A stretch of DNA of 64,000 bases from Nocardia ninae NBRC 108245 (GTDB taxonomy: Bacteria; Actinomycetota; Actinomycetes; Mycobacteriales; Mycobacteriaceae). Shown here one piece after another: positions 53,588-62,582 of the stretch. Under the pieces are notes generated by a model. The model made no database searches. It was not told the DNA's origin and saw only the letters and a program-made list of their open reading frames with translations. The stretch covers positions 1 to 64,000 of the forward strand of contig NZ_BJXA01000021.1 in NCBI RefSeq assembly GCF_007990755.1, in the 5' to 3' direction. The number at the start of each line of letters is the position of its first letter. Position 1 is the stretch's first letter. The translations under genes and the position numbers were made by a program.

Positions 53588-54820
53588 ATGAGCGCCACCA
53601 CCACCCAGCCCCGCGTCCTCATCGCCGGCGGCGGCATCGGCGGCAATGCGGTTGCGCTGCAACTGCTTCGGGCGGGTATCCGGGCCACCGTGGTGGAGCG
53701 CGCCGAGGCGCCGCGACCGGGCGGGCAGGCGGTCGACCTGCGCGGCCCGAGCGGTGCGGTCGCGGAGCGGATGGGGCTGATGCCCGGAATCCGCACATAT
53801 CAGCTCGACGAGCGGGGTCTGAAAATCGTGGACGCCACGGGCCGCGCCCTGGTGCGCATGCCCACCGAACTGTTCGAAGGCAAGGGTGCCGTCGCCGAAA
53901 TCGAGATCACCCGAGGCGATCTCAACCAGGTGCTGCTCGACGCGCTGGCCGAGGCGGGCGGCGTGGACTACCGCTACAGCGAGTGGATCACCGCTATCGA
54001 GCAGGACGCGACCGGCGTACAGGTCACCTTCGCCTCCGGCGCGCAGCAGCGCTTCGACCTCGTCATCGGCGCCGACGGCCTGCACTCCGGCACCCGCCGC
54101 ATGGTGTTCGGCCCGGAAGAGCAGTTCGCCACCTACCTCGGCGGTTACATGTCCTTCTTCACGCTGCCGTCGCCGGACGACGTGGAGCACCACTGGTTCA
54201 CCATGCACTCGCTGGTCGGCGCGACCAGTATCGGACTGCGCCCCGACGCCGACCCGGCGACCGCCAAGGCCCTGATCACCATCCGCACCGACGCCGATCC
54301 GGCACTGCGCCGCGATGTCGCGGCCCAGCAGGACCTGATCCGGCAGCGGCTGGCCGGTGGCGGCTGGGAGTCGGCCAGGATCGCAGGCGCGATGGGCGAG
54401 GCGACCGATTTCTACTTCGACGAGCTGGCCAGGATCGACATGCCGAGCTGGTCGAAGGGCCGGGTCGTACTGCTGGGCGACGCCGGGTACTGCGGTTCAC
54501 CACTCACCGGCAACGGCACCGCGATGGCGCTGATCGGGGCGTACGTGCTGGCCGGTGAAATCGCCGGGCACACAGACGATCTCGCGCAGGCGCTGGTCCG
54601 CTACGAGGAAGTGCTGCGCCCGTTCATCGCCAAGGCGCAGGAGCTCCCGCCGGGCGGGCTGAAAGCCATGACGCCCAAGACGAGCTTCGGCATCCGCACG
54701 GGCCAGACCCTCAGCAAGCTGATGACCACGAAGCTGCTGCGGCCGCTCATGCTGAAGATGCTCGCCACGACCGAGTCCTATGAACTGCCCGACTACACCA
54801 CGCAGAACGTCGGCCGGTAG
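53588..54820 (+). CDS. FAD-dependent monooxygenase (aromatic hydroxylase type)
   Basis: A 410-aa class A flavoprotein monooxygenase. The FAD dinucleotide motif is VLIAGGGIGGNAVALQLLRA, the DG-type segment is VIGADGLHSGTRRMVFGP, and the GD motif is VLLGDAGYCGSPLTGNGTAM. It hydroxylates aromatic or polyketide-like substrates with NAD(P)H. Proteins of this type also inactivate rifamycins and tetracyclines, but nothing here shows the substrate. The operator-like repeat upstream suggests inducible expression. The TetR gene downstream is convergent. Confidence 0.85.
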   Translation: MSATTTQPRVLIAGGGIGGNAVALQLLRAGIRATVVERAEAPRPGGQAVDLRGPSGAVAERMGLMPGIRTYQLDERGLKIVDATGRALVRMPTELFEGKGAVAEIEITRGDLNQVLLDALAEAGGVDYRYSEWITAIEQDATGVQVTFASGAQQRFDLVIGADGLHSGTRRMVFGPEEQFATYLGGYMSFFTLPSPDDVEHHWFTMHSLVGATSIGLRPDADPATAKALITIRTDADPALRRDVAAQQDLIRQRLAGGGWESARIAGAMGEATDFYFDELARIDMPSWSKGRVVLLGDAGYCGSPLTGNGTAMALIGAYVLAGEIAGHTDDLAQALVRYEEVLRPFIAKAQELPPGGLKAMTPKTSFGIRTGQTLSKLMTTKLLRPLMLKMLATTESYELPDYTTQNVGR

Positions 54821-54831
54821 CTCGAAAACGC

Positions 54832-54864
54832 AACGACCGCAGCCACTCTCGGGCTCCGGTCGTT
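54832..54864. terminator. Bidirectional hairpin between monooxygenase and TetR gene
   Basis: AACGACCG (54832-54839) pairs with CGGTCGTT (54857-54864) between the convergent genes. Confidence 0.55.
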
Positions 54865-54876
54865 TGCGCACGAGCG

Positions 54877-55467
54877 CTACTCGATCGTCGTCCGCTGGTC
54901 GAGCAGGAACGGCAGCGCGAAGTTGCGCAGCATTGCTCGCTCGTCGTCTTCGGTCGCACCGGGCAAGGTCAGCAGCGACACCATCACGCGCACGAACCAT
55001 TGGCCGAGTCGGCGGGCGGCCGGCGCGGGAAGGTCCGGCCGGAAGCCGCTGACGAAATCGCTCGCGAGGGTGTCCACCACGCCCGACGAATTCGACAGCT
55101 GCGCAACGATTCCCGCGTTGGCCGGCGCGAACCAAACGGCCAGATGCGGGGTTTTGCGCACCTCGGCGAGCAGTGCGGTGAGGCCGTCGAGCAGTCGCTC
55201 GCCCGGGTCGGTGGCGGCGGAAACGGCCGGGTCGCGCCACACCCGCTCGACCACCTGGCGGGCCTCGCGGCCGGCGAAGGCGACGTACAGCGCCTGCCTG
55301 TTGTCGAAGTAGCGGTAGAGCGTCGCCCTGGAACAGCCTGCGGCCTCGGCGACTTCGGCCATGCCGACGCCGCTGACCCCCTTGTCGAGGAACAGCGCGC
55401 GCACCGCGTCCAGGATGCGCTCGCTCGCCAGCTCGGCGCGACCGTCCGCCAGCCAGTCGCCGGTCAT
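54877..55467 (-). CDS. TetR-family regulator
   Basis: A 196-aa regulator. The HTH is VSGVGMAEVAEAAGCSRATL followed by YRYFDNRQALY (residues about 30-62). A C-terminal ligand domain follows. ATG 55467 overlaps the P450 stop by 4 nt, so it is co-transcribed and probably regulates the P450 promoter, where two palindromes occur. The longer upstream frame lies inside the P450 gene and is rejected. Confidence 0.87.
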   Translation of the reverse strand: MTGDWLADGRAELASERILDAVRALFLDKGVSGVGMAEVAEAAGCSRATLYRYFDNRQALYVAFAGREARQVVERVWRDPAVSAATDPGERLLDGLTALLAEVRKTPHLAVWFAPANAGIVAQLSNSSGVVDTLASDFVSGFRPDLPAPAARRLGQWFVRVMVSLLTLPGATEDDERAMLRNFALPFLLDQRTTIE

Positions 55468-56690
55468 CCGGCGCACCGGAACGGGACCGTGGTCGGCCTG
55501 CGCACGTAAGGCCCCGGTGCGTATTCGACGGCGTCGATATCCACTGCGAAGTTCGGGAAGCGATCGAGCAGTTCTTCCAGAGCCACCCGGGCTTGCATCC
55601 GGGCCGCGGCCGCCCCGAGGCAATGGTGCGGTCCGTGCCCGAAAGTGAGGATCCGCTGCGGATTCCGGCCGATGTCCAGCGCGGCCGCGTCGGTACCGAA
55701 AGCGCGCTCGTCACGGTTGGCGGAGCCGAATACGAGTAGGACCTTGCGCCCCGCGGGAATCGTCTTGCCGCCCAACTCGACCGTGCGCGTCGTCGTGCGC
55801 GCCAGACACTGCACCGGCGCCGTCAGCCTCGCGAATTCCTCTATGGCCGTGCGGATCCGGTCCTTGTCGGCGACCAACGCGGCGCGCTGCTCCGGATGTT
55901 GTTGCAGCAGTTGCACCGCACCACCGAGGAGGCCCGTCGTGGTGTCGTTGCCGCCGGCGACCATCGTCCAGGTGTAGGCCAGAATCTGCACCAAGCCACG
56001 CACATCCGCGCCGTCCGCCGCCAGGCCGGCCTGCACGAGCAGCGACACCGTGTCCGTCCCCGGGTCGGTGCGCCGCCGCTTGATGAGTTCGGCGAAGTAG
56101 CCCATCATCGCCATCGAGGCGGGCATGGCTTCGGTGCTCGCACGATCCGTACTGCCCGCGACCACCGCGTCGGTCCACCCGTCGAACCGATCCCGATCCT
56201 CGGCGGGCATCCCGAGGTAGTAGGCCACCACCATGCTCGGCAGCGGCTTGAACAGCTGCTTGACGATGTCGCCGCCGCCGTCCGCGGCGATCCGGTCGAG
56301 GCGCTCGCGGACGAAGGCGCGCACCACCGGTTCCACCTCGGTGACCTGCCGCGGCGTGAACCCGCGGGCGACGAGCTTGCGAAAGTCGGTGTGCTCCGGC
56401 GGATCCTGCATCACCAGCGGCGGATTGTCGGCCAGCCCGATCTGATCCAGCTCGCCGTACTCCACGGTCAGCCCGTCGCGCGAGGAGAAGGTCTCGCTGT
56501 CCCTGGCCGCCGCGTACACGTCCTCGTGCCGGGTGAGCACCCAGTAGTCGTGGTCGGGACGCGTCGGCGGCACCACGTGGTGCACCGGATCATGTTCGCG
56601 CAGTGCGGCATACATCTCCCACGGCGACGTCCAAGTGGCGCCGGAGCGGAGCTCGAAGACGGGAGCGGGCCGATACGCATCGATCACCAT
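55464..56690 (-). CDS. Cytochrome P450
   Basis: A 408-aa bacterial P450. The I-helix is MVAGGNDTTTGLLGGAVQLL, ExxR is in IEEFARLTAP, and the haem ligand Cys is in TFGHGPHHCLGAAAARMQ. It resembles actinobacterial CYPs acting on steroids or lipids (VMQDPPEHTDFRKLV). ATG 56690 lies 6 nt after TACCGT on the minus strand (leaderless), and homology starts here; an upstream frame to 56939 is random. It is the first gene of a P450-TetR operon. Confidence 0.9.
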   Translation of the reverse strand: MVIDAYRPAPVFELRSGATWTSPWEMYAALREHDPVHHVVPPTRPDHDYWVLTRHEDVYAAARDSETFSSRDGLTVEYGELDQIGLADNPPLVMQDPPEHTDFRKLVARGFTPRQVTEVEPVVRAFVRERLDRIAADGGGDIVKQLFKPLPSMVVAYYLGMPAEDRDRFDGWTDAVVAGSTDRASTEAMPASMAMMGYFAELIKRRRTDPGTDTVSLLVQAGLAADGADVRGLVQILAYTWTMVAGGNDTTTGLLGGAVQLLQQHPEQRAALVADKDRIRTAIEEFARLTAPVQCLARTTTRTVELGGKTIPAGRKVLLVFGSANRDERAFGTDAAALDIGRNPQRILTFGHGPHHCLGAAAARMQARVALEELLDRFPNFAVDIDAVEYAPGPYVRRPTTVPFRCAG

Positions 56691-56709
56691 GTAGTGACGG
56701 TAAGACAGA

Positions 56710-56737
56710 TAGACGATTATGTCTAGAACAAGTTCTA
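56710..56737. promoter_or_regulatory. Two palindromes upstream of the P450 gene
   Basis: TAGAC-GATTAT-GTCTA (56710-56725) and TAGAAC-AA-GTTCTA (56724-56737) are perfect palindromes sharing one or two bases. They lie within 50 nt upstream of the P450 start and are good TetR-operator candidates. Confidence 0.6.
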
Positions 56738-56908
56738 CTTCGGTGGCGCCGGGCCGATCACCCTCCGAAACCGGTCCGGCTGCCCTCCCGAGTCGGGACC
56801 GTGCCGCGCACCCGCGGTTACCTTCGGCAGTGGCAACACGGTGATCGTTGCCGGTCAGCTCCCGGAAGAGCCTGCGAAAACGTGTCCGGTACCCGAGTGG
56901 CCTGCCAG

Positions 56909-56985
56909 GCCGGTCACCCCTCGAAGACCGGCCCGGCAAGCACTCTCCCCGAGGCCCGACCTGTCAACCCCTCGAAGACAGGTCG
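56909..56985. ncRNA. Two tandem hairpins with an identical loop and different stems
   Basis: GCCGGTC/GACCGGC (56909-56915, 56926-56932) and CGACCTGTC/GACAGGTCG (56957-56965, 56977-56985) both enclose the loop ACCCCTCGAA (the second has one extra A). Equal loops on stems that differ by compensating changes suggest selection for RNA structure or a small structured repeat. Strand and function are unknown. The surrounding 56738-57247 region has no credible protein gene. Confidence 0.5.
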
Positions 56986-57015
56986 GACCCCGTTCCCCAC
57001 CCCCGGCGGTGGATC

Positions 57016-57083
57016 CAACACCGCCACCCGGCTCCCCCACCCGGCTCCCCATCCGGGTTTCCCACCCCCGGGTGGCGGTGTTG
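57016..57083. repeat. Long perfect inverted repeat
   Basis: Sixteen-bp arms CAACACCGCCACCCGG (57016-57031) and CCGGGTGGCGGTGTTG (57068-57083) enclose a C-rich 36-nt segment with its own CCGG-based pairing. It could be a REP-like element or a strong transcript end. Confidence 0.6.
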
Positions 57084-57247
57084 ACACAAACAATGCACGG
57101 GCGGGCTTAGCACGCACTTAAGAACACCTTGCAGGCGGAAAGTCGCTGGTGATACGGCCATCTGGGCGGCGGATGCGCCGAGCCTGTAGCACCCGGCCCC
57201 GGATGGCGGATGATAGAGGTGAGTGGCCGAGGAGATTGGGAGCGACG

Positions 57248-57307
57248 ATGGAAACCGCAGTGGTCTGGGTGTTGGCCTGCCTGCTTTATTGGTGGGGCCT
57301 GCTGTAG
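57248..57307 (+). CDS. Putative 19-residue membrane microprotein
   Basis: ATG 57248 with GGGAG 6 nt upstream encodes METAVVWVLACLLYWWGLL, a single hydrophobic helix. A terminator hairpin lies 140 nt downstream. Size, ribosome-binding site and hydrophobicity resemble known bacterial membrane microproteins, but nothing else supports translation. Confidence 0.4.
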   Translation: METAVVWVLACLLYWWGLL

Positions 57308-57447
57308 TCATGCTCGACAACCTGGCCGAGAAACGGCCAGGTCTACGCAACCACGCCGGGTCTCGGCGTCGGTCCGGAATTCACCCGATTACGTTGGGCT
57401 ACCGCCTTGTTCGCGGTCGCGCTGCTCACTCACGATCGGTGAACGGA

Positions 57448-57483
57448 CAGCAGGTGCGCACCCGAACGGGTGCGCACCTGCTG
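57448..57483. terminator. Bidirectional terminator downstream of katA
   Basis: Perfect 16-bp arms (57448-57463, 57468-57483) surround a GAAC loop; the plus-strand side is followed by GTTATTT. The 57308-57447 stretch between it and the microprotein shows no gene. Confidence 0.8.
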
Positions 57484-57502
57484 GTTATTTGTATAGCGTC
57501 GG

Positions 57503-58990
57503 TCAGCCCTGCGAAGGGGGCGGCGTCGACGCACCGTCGAGCCCGGCGCGGACGCCTTCCTCGACGCGCTTGCCCAGGTCAGGATCCACGTTCGTCCAGT
57601 ACTCGAAGACGCGGCTCAGCACCGGCTCCTGCACACCGCCGAGCACGTGCCCGACGATATTGCTCACCAGCCGGTCGCGCTGATCATCGTTGAGCACCTC
57701 GCGGACCAGCGTGCCCGCCTGGGTGAAGTCGCCGTCCTCGGCGTGCTCGACGTAGCCGGCCCGCACCATCGTCGGGTCGAACTCCCACAGTCCGCCGTCG
57801 GGCGCCAGCGCCGGATCGGCGTGCGGACCGCCGAAGGAGTTGGGCGCGTACACCGGCACGCTCGCGTCGTTGTAGAAGTACCGCATGGCGCCCTCCTTGG
57901 AGTAGGAGTTCACCTCCGCGGCCCGCGGCAGGTTCGGCGGCAGCTGCGCGTAGTTGGTGCCGATCCGGTAGCGGTGCGCGTCGGCGTAGGCGAAGACGCG
58001 TCCGAGCAGCATCTTGTCCGGCGAGAAGCCGATGCCGGGAACCACATTCGAGGGTTCGAAGGCGGCCTGCTCGATGTCGACGAAGTAGTTGGCGGGGTTG
58101 CGGTTGAGCGTCCACTTGCCGACCTCGATCAGCGGGTAGTCCTTGTGCGACCACACCTTGGTCAGGTCGAACGGGTTGAACCGGTAGCCCTCGGCCTCGG
58201 CTACCGGCATCACCTGCACGTGCACCGTCCAGCTCGGGAACTCGCCGCGCTCGATCGCGTCCCACAGATCCTTGCGGTGGTAGTCGGCGTTCTCGCCCGC
58301 GATCCGGTCCGCGTCGGCCTGGGTGAGGTAGTCGACACCCTGATCGGTCTTGAAGTGGTACTTCACCCAGAAGCGCTCACCCGCCGCGTTGATCCACTGG
58401 TAGGTGTGCGAACCGTAGCCGTTCATGTGCCGGTAGGTCTTCGGGATGCCGCGATCACCCATCAGCCAGGTCACCTGGTGCGCCGTCTCCGGGCGCAGGG
58501 TCCAGAAGTCCCACTGCATGTTGTGATCGCGAAGTCCGTTGCCGGGCAGGCGTTTCTGCGACCGAATGAAGTCGGGGAACTTGATCGGGTCCTTGATGAA
58601 GAAGACCGGGGTGTTGTTGCCGACGAGGTCGTAGTTGCCGTCCTCGGTGTAGAACTTCACCGCGAAACCCCGTGGGTCGCGCCAGGTGTCGGGGCTGCCC
58701 TGCTCACCGGCGACGGTGGAGAACCGGACCAGCGACTCGGTCCGCGCACCCGGCTGGAACAGCTTGGCCTTGGTGTAGCGGCTGACGTCGTTGGTCACCA
58801 CCAGCTCGCCGTAGGCGCCCGCGCCCTTGGCGTGCACGATCCGCTCCGGCACCCGCTCCCGGTTGAACTGCGCGAGCTTCTCGATGAGGTAGTGGTCGTG
58901 CAGCAGGATCGGGCCCTGAGTGCCCGCGGTGAGCGATTCGTTGTCGCTCTCCACCGGCGTTCCGGTGTTGGTGGTTGTCGGCTTGGTCAT
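57503..58990 (-). CDS. katA: Monofunctional haem catalase
   Basis: A 495-aa clade-3-sized catalase that dismutates hydrogen peroxide in the cytosol. The distal His is in [18 protein letters not shown], the distal Asn in [15 protein letters not shown], and the proximal Tyr in [23 protein letters not shown] 58990 has GGAGG upstream and the family N-terminus ([20 protein letters not shown]) follows. The upstream extension lies in the fur gap. It is transcribed after the Fur-type regulator, whose stop is 71 nt upstream. Confidence 0.95.
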   Translation of the reverse strand: MTKPTTTNTGTPVESDNESLTAGTQGPILLHDHYLIEKLAQFNRERVPERIVHAKGAGAYGELVVTNDVSRYTKAKLFQPGARTESLVRFSTVAGEQGSPDTWRDPRGFAVKFYTEDGNYDLVGNNTPVFFIKDPIKFPDFIRSQKRLPGNGLRDHNMQWDFWTLRPETAHQVTWLMGDRGIPKTYRHMNGYGSHTYQWINAAGERFWVKYHFKTDQGVDYLTQADADRIAGENADYHRKDLWDAIERGEFPSWTVHVQVMPVAEAEGYRFNPFDLTKVWSHKDYPLIEVGKWTLNRNPANYFVDIEQAAFEPSNVVPGIGFSPDKMLLGRVFAYADAHRYRIGTNYAQLPPNLPRAAEVNSYSKEGAMRYFYNDASVPVYAPNSFGGPHADPALAPDGGLWEFDPTMVRAGYVEHAEDGDFTQAGTLVREVLNDDQRDRLVSNIVGHVLGGVQEPVLSRVFEYWTNVDPDLGKRVEEGVRAGLDGASTPPPSQG

Positions 58991-59061
58991 CGTCGAAGCC
59001 TCCTCGGCTGGTGAACAACGTCCCGGGTGGGCTGACCCGGGCTGGTCGAAAATGGCTGCCG

Positions 59062-59487
59062 CTACGCCGAACGGCAGGTCGGGCACAGTCCCCAGAAGAC
59101 GACCTCGGCCTCGTCGACCGAGAACCCGTGCGCGTCATCGGGTTCCAGGCAGGGCGCTCTGCCCACGACACAGTCGACGTCGACGACCGTGCCGCAGTTC
59201 CGGCACACCAGGTGGTGATGGTTGTCCCCGGTCCTGGCCTCGTACCGCGCGGCCGAACCGGCGGGCTCGATGCGCCGCAGCAGGCCTGCGTGCACGCAGG
59301 CGTGCAACACGTCGTAGACGGCCTGGGTGGACACCGAACCCAACGCTTCGCGCACGGTGGCGGCCACTCGATCCGCATCGGCATGCGGAGTGGCGGCGAC
59401 CGCCTCCAGCACCGCGACCCGCGGGGCGGTGACCCGCAGACCGGCCGCGCGCAGCTGCGCCGTGGCGTCGGTGTGGTTGGTGTGCAT
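59062..59487 (-). CDS. Fur-family regulator adjacent to catalase (FurA/CatR-like)
   Basis: A 141-aa Fur family protein. The winged helix is [20 protein letters not shown] followed by [20 protein letters not shown], the metal site includes [17 protein letters not shown], and a second Cys pair is near the end (GLCPTCRSA). Position upstream of katA matches peroxide-sensing FurA/CatR of actinobacteria. A 9-bp inverted repeat overlaps its promoter, as expected for autoregulation. Confidence 0.9.
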   Translation of the reverse strand: MHTNHTDATAQLRAAGLRVTAPRVAVLEAVAATPHADADRVAATVREALGSVSTQAVYDVLHACVHAGLLRRIEPAGSAARYEARTGDNHHHLVCRNCGTVVDVDCVVGRAPCLEPDDAHGFSVDEAEVVFWGLCPTCRSA

Positions 59488-59500
59488 GTATCCGATACTC

Positions 59501-59531
59501 CACCTTTTCTGGAATTAGTCAAGAAAAGGTG
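59501..59531 (-). promoter_or_regulatory. Fur-type operator upstream of the fur-katA operon
   Basis: CACCTTTTC (59501-59509) and GAAAAGGTG (59523-59531) form a perfect inverted repeat around an A/T-rich 13-nt centre, 14-44 nt upstream of the fur ATG. A minus-strand TTGACT in the centre could be the -35, so binding would block RNA polymerase. Confidence 0.7.
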
Positions 59532-59822
59532 CTCCAGCAGCGTGGCGCAGATCACATTCGATCGCATGGAATACATCCGGGTGGATGGTCGTTGAAGCTC
59601 ACTGTCGGCGTCCGGACAGCCCCGGGCCTCACCCCTTTGTCGCTACGAGCGACCACCCGCCGAGAGGCGCTTGTGGGACGTCGACCTCGAGTCGTGACGC
59701 TGGCGTGGCGTCCGGCGACTCAGCGCCGCCAGGTTTTGCGACCTGGCGGCGTTTGTGATTTCCGGCCCGGCTCGCCGCTCGGTGCCCGGGGTTGGCCGAG
59801 TGACCGCGATAGCCTCGTGCGC

Positions 59823-61175
59823 ATGGGGCGATTCGGTGGGTTTCTCGTCGTGCTCGCTGCGTTATCGCTGGTGGCAGGCAATTTGTCCACCGGCAAAGCG
59901 CAGGCGGTGCCCCATCGCGCGTCCGATGAGGTGCGCTGCACACCGCAGTCCGGACGCGAGTTCGCGCGGGCGAAGCCGGAGCAGGTCGGCCTGGACAGCG
60001 AACGCCTCACGGCAGCGTTGACCTTCGCCAGCACCCGCAACCGGCTGAATGTGCAAGTGTTCCGGCACAACTGCCTGATCGGCGAGGGCCCGACGAACGA
60101 CCAGACCGGAAACGTCGCCTGGAACATCTGGAGTTCCACCAAGAGTGTCGTCTCGCTGGTCGCCGGGATCGCCTGGGACCAGGGCAAGCTCGACCTCGCC
60201 GCACCGATCGACCGCTACCTGCCCGCCGAGCTCGGCGACGCCGAGCATCGCTCGATCACCGTGCAGAACCTGCTCACCGAATCCTCGGGGCTGAAGATCG
60301 GTGCCCTCACCGAGGGCATCACCGGGGTGGTCCCGATCGATCCGAACAGTGCCGTGCAAGCGCTGGGCATGCCGCTGGAGAATCCACCGGGTACCGAGTT
60401 CAGCTACAGCCAGCGCAATGTCGACCTGCTCACCTATGTACTCGAATTGGCCGTCGGCGAGCCGCTGCAACAATTCGCGCAGCGCGAGCTGTTCGATCCG
60501 CTCGGTATCCAGCGCGACGACTACTACTGGGCCCGCGATCGGGCCGGGCACACCTACGGCTACGCCCACCTGATGATCCCGCCGAACGATTTCGCCAAAC
60601 TCGGGCTCCTCGTCAGCAATGACGGACGCTGGGGCACGCAGCAAGTCATCTCGGAGCGTTATCTGCGCCGAGCACTGACGCCCTCGTCCGCCAACGACTG
60701 CTACGGGTATCTGTTCTGGGTCGGACCCGAGTGCGCGGCAAGCCTGTACAACGTGCCGCCCGACCTGTTCATGATGGACGGCCTCGGCATGCAGAACGTT
60801 TTCGGCATTCCGAGCCTGGACCTGACGGTGGTGTGGACCGGATTCTTCGGCAATCGCAGCAGCAAGGGCCTCACCGGCACCCTGCAGAACCAGGCCGAGC
60901 TGCCATATGAGTTCTTCCGCAAATTGTTCGCCGCATTCCACCAGCGGCCGCTGCCCGATCCGGGCCCGTTCGTCGAACCGCAGGTGGAATTGGACCCGAA
61001 ACAGTTCGTCGACCCGAACATCCTGCTCGCCGTATTCGGTATCGGGCCGGATACCTATCCCGGCTGCAATGTCTTCTCCTGCCTGGACTACTCGCTGGCC
61101 CCGCCCTTTTGGGATACGGCGCCGGGCTGCGCGATCCTGGTGTGCCTCGGCCCCGGCGCCCCGGGCATCGACTGA
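59823..61175 (+). CDS. Secreted serine hydrolase (class C beta-lactamase-like), copy 1
   Basis: A 450-aa protein with a signal peptide (FGGFLVVLAALSLVAGNLSTG, cleavage near residue 28). The SxxK motif is S104-S-T-K107 (IWSSTKSVVSLVAG), and the YxN-type motif is FSYSQRNVDLL. HTYGYAHLMIPPNDFAKLGL is typical of the DUF/esterase EstB group. The C-terminal ~100 residues include several Cys (NVFSCLDYSL, GCAILVCLG). Its substrate may be an ester or peptide rather than a beta-lactam. TAGCCT (59810-59815) lies 7 nt before the ATG (leaderless). Confidence 0.85.
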   Translation: MGRFGGFLVVLAALSLVAGNLSTGKAQAVPHRASDEVRCTPQSGREFARAKPEQVGLDSERLTAALTFASTRNRLNVQVFRHNCLIGEGPTNDQTGNVAWNIWSSTKSVVSLVAGIAWDQGKLDLAAPIDRYLPAELGDAEHRSITVQNLLTESSGLKIGALTEGITGVVPIDPNSAVQALGMPLENPPGTEFSYSQRNVDLLTYVLELAVGEPLQQFAQRELFDPLGIQRDDYYWARDRAGHTYGYAHLMIPPNDFAKLGLLVSNDGRWGTQQVISERYLRRALTPSSANDCYGYLFWVGPECAASLYNVPPDLFMMDGLGMQNVFGIPSLDLTVVWTGFFGNRSSKGLTGTLQNQAELPYEFFRKLFAAFHQRPLPDPGPFVEPQVELDPKQFVDPNILLAVFGIGPDTYPGCNVFSCLDYSLAPPFWDTAPGCAILVCLGPGAPGID

Positions 61176-61240
61176 CCCCCGGCGCACCACAACACGCCAT
61201 TCGCCCGTCCACGGCGACCTCGCACGATAGCCTCGTGCAC

Positions 61241-62581
61241 ATGGGGCGATTCAGTGGGTTCCTGGTCGGGTTCGCTGCGTTATCGCTGGTGGCGGGCAAC
61301 GTCTTCACCGGGAGTGCGCAGGCCGCCACCGACCCGGTGTCCTGCGAAGTGCGCTCCGACCGCGAATTCGCCCGTGCGCTGCCGGAGCAGGTCGGGATCG
61401 ACAGCGCGGGGCTCGCGGACGCATTGGCTTTCGCCGCCACCCGAAATCGGATCAATGTCCAGGTATTTCGGCACAACTGCCTGATCGGCACGGGGCCGAC
61501 AAACGCGCAGACCGGCAATGTGGCGTGGAATATCTGGAGTGCCACCAAGAGTGTCGTCTCGCTGCTCGCCGGGATGGCCTGGGATCAAGGCAAACTCGAT
61601 ATCGCCGCACCGATCGACCAGTACCTGCCGCTGGGACTCGGTGACGCCGCGCATCGGTCGATCACCGTGCAGAATCTGCTCACCGAAACCTCGGGCATGA
61701 AGGTCGGTGTCTTGACCGAGGGCGCGACCGCGGTCGTGCCGATCGATCCGAACAGCGCGGTGCAGGCGCTCGGTGTGCCGCTGGACAATCCGCCGGGCAC
61801 GGTATTCAGCTACAGCCAGCGCAATGTCGACCTGCTCAGCTATGTGCTCGAGTTGGCGGTCGGCGAGCCATTGCAAGAATTCGCGCAACGGGAACTGTTC
61901 GACCCGCTCGGCATCGAACGCGGCGACTACTACTGGGCGCGCGATCGGGCCGGGCACACCTACGGCTATGCGCATCTGCTGATCCCGCCGAACGATTTCG
62001 CCAAACTGGGACTGCTGGTCAGCAATGAAGGGCGTTGGGGCACAAAGCAAATCGTGTCGGCCAGTTATCTGCGGCAGGCACGTCAACCCTCACCAGCCAA
62101 CCGGTGTTACGGATATCTGTTCTGGCTCGGGCCGGGCTGCGCGGAATCCGCGACCAACCTGCCGCCCGACACCTACATGATGGCCGGGCTCGGCTTGCAG
62201 AACGTCTTCGTCATGCCGAGCCTGGACCTGACGGTGGTGTGGACCGGGTTCTACGGCAATGTCAGCCGGTACGGGCTGACCGGCACCATCCAGAACATCG
62301 CGGAGCTGCCATACGAGTTCTTCCGCAAGTTGTTCGCGGCGTTCCATGAGCAGCCCGTCCCCGACCCCGGCCCGTACGTCGAACCGCCGGTGCGACTGAA
62401 CCCGAGCCAGTTCGTCGACCTGAACTTCGTGCTCGCGGTATTCGGCGCCGGACCGTACGCCTACCCGGGCTGTGATGTGCTGTCCTGCTTGCACTATCCC
62501 CTCGCGCCGCCGTTCGCGGATACCGCGCCGGGGTGCACGATCGTGATCTGCCTAGGACCCGGCGCGCCCGGCATTCGCTGA
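61241..62581 (+). CDS. Secreted serine hydrolase (class C beta-lactamase-like), copy 2
   Basis: A 446-aa paralogue of the preceding gene, with the same signal peptide pattern, SxxK motif (IWSATKSVVSLLAGMAWDQG), YSQRN motif and C-terminal Cys. The stretch GATAGCCTCGTGC-ACATGGGGCGATT, including the -10 TAGCCT (61228-61233) and ATG, is nearly identical to copy 1. The duplication therefore included the promoter. Divergence between the copies is spread evenly, so it is not very recent. Confidence 0.85.
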   Translation: MGRFSGFLVGFAALSLVAGNVFTGSAQAATDPVSCEVRSDREFARALPEQVGIDSAGLADALAFAATRNRINVQVFRHNCLIGTGPTNAQTGNVAWNIWSATKSVVSLLAGMAWDQGKLDIAAPIDQYLPLGLGDAAHRSITVQNLLTETSGMKVGVLTEGATAVVPIDPNSAVQALGVPLDNPPGTVFSYSQRNVDLLSYVLELAVGEPLQEFAQRELFDPLGIERGDYYWARDRAGHTYGYAHLLIPPNDFAKLGLLVSNEGRWGTKQIVSASYLRQARQPSPANRCYGYLFWLGPGCAESATNLPPDTYMMAGLGLQNVFVMPSLDLTVVWTGFYGNVSRYGLTGTIQNIAELPYEFFRKLFAAFHEQPVPDPGPYVEPPVRLNPSQFVDLNFVLAVFGAGPYAYPGCDVLSCLHYPLAPPFADTAPGCTIVICLGPGAPGIR

Positions 62582-62582
62582 A

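Noticed and set aside
60923-61240. Additional gene between the two serine hydrolases
   Set aside because: Short frames here are in the 3' end of copy 1 and a 65-nt gap that only holds the promoter of copy 2.
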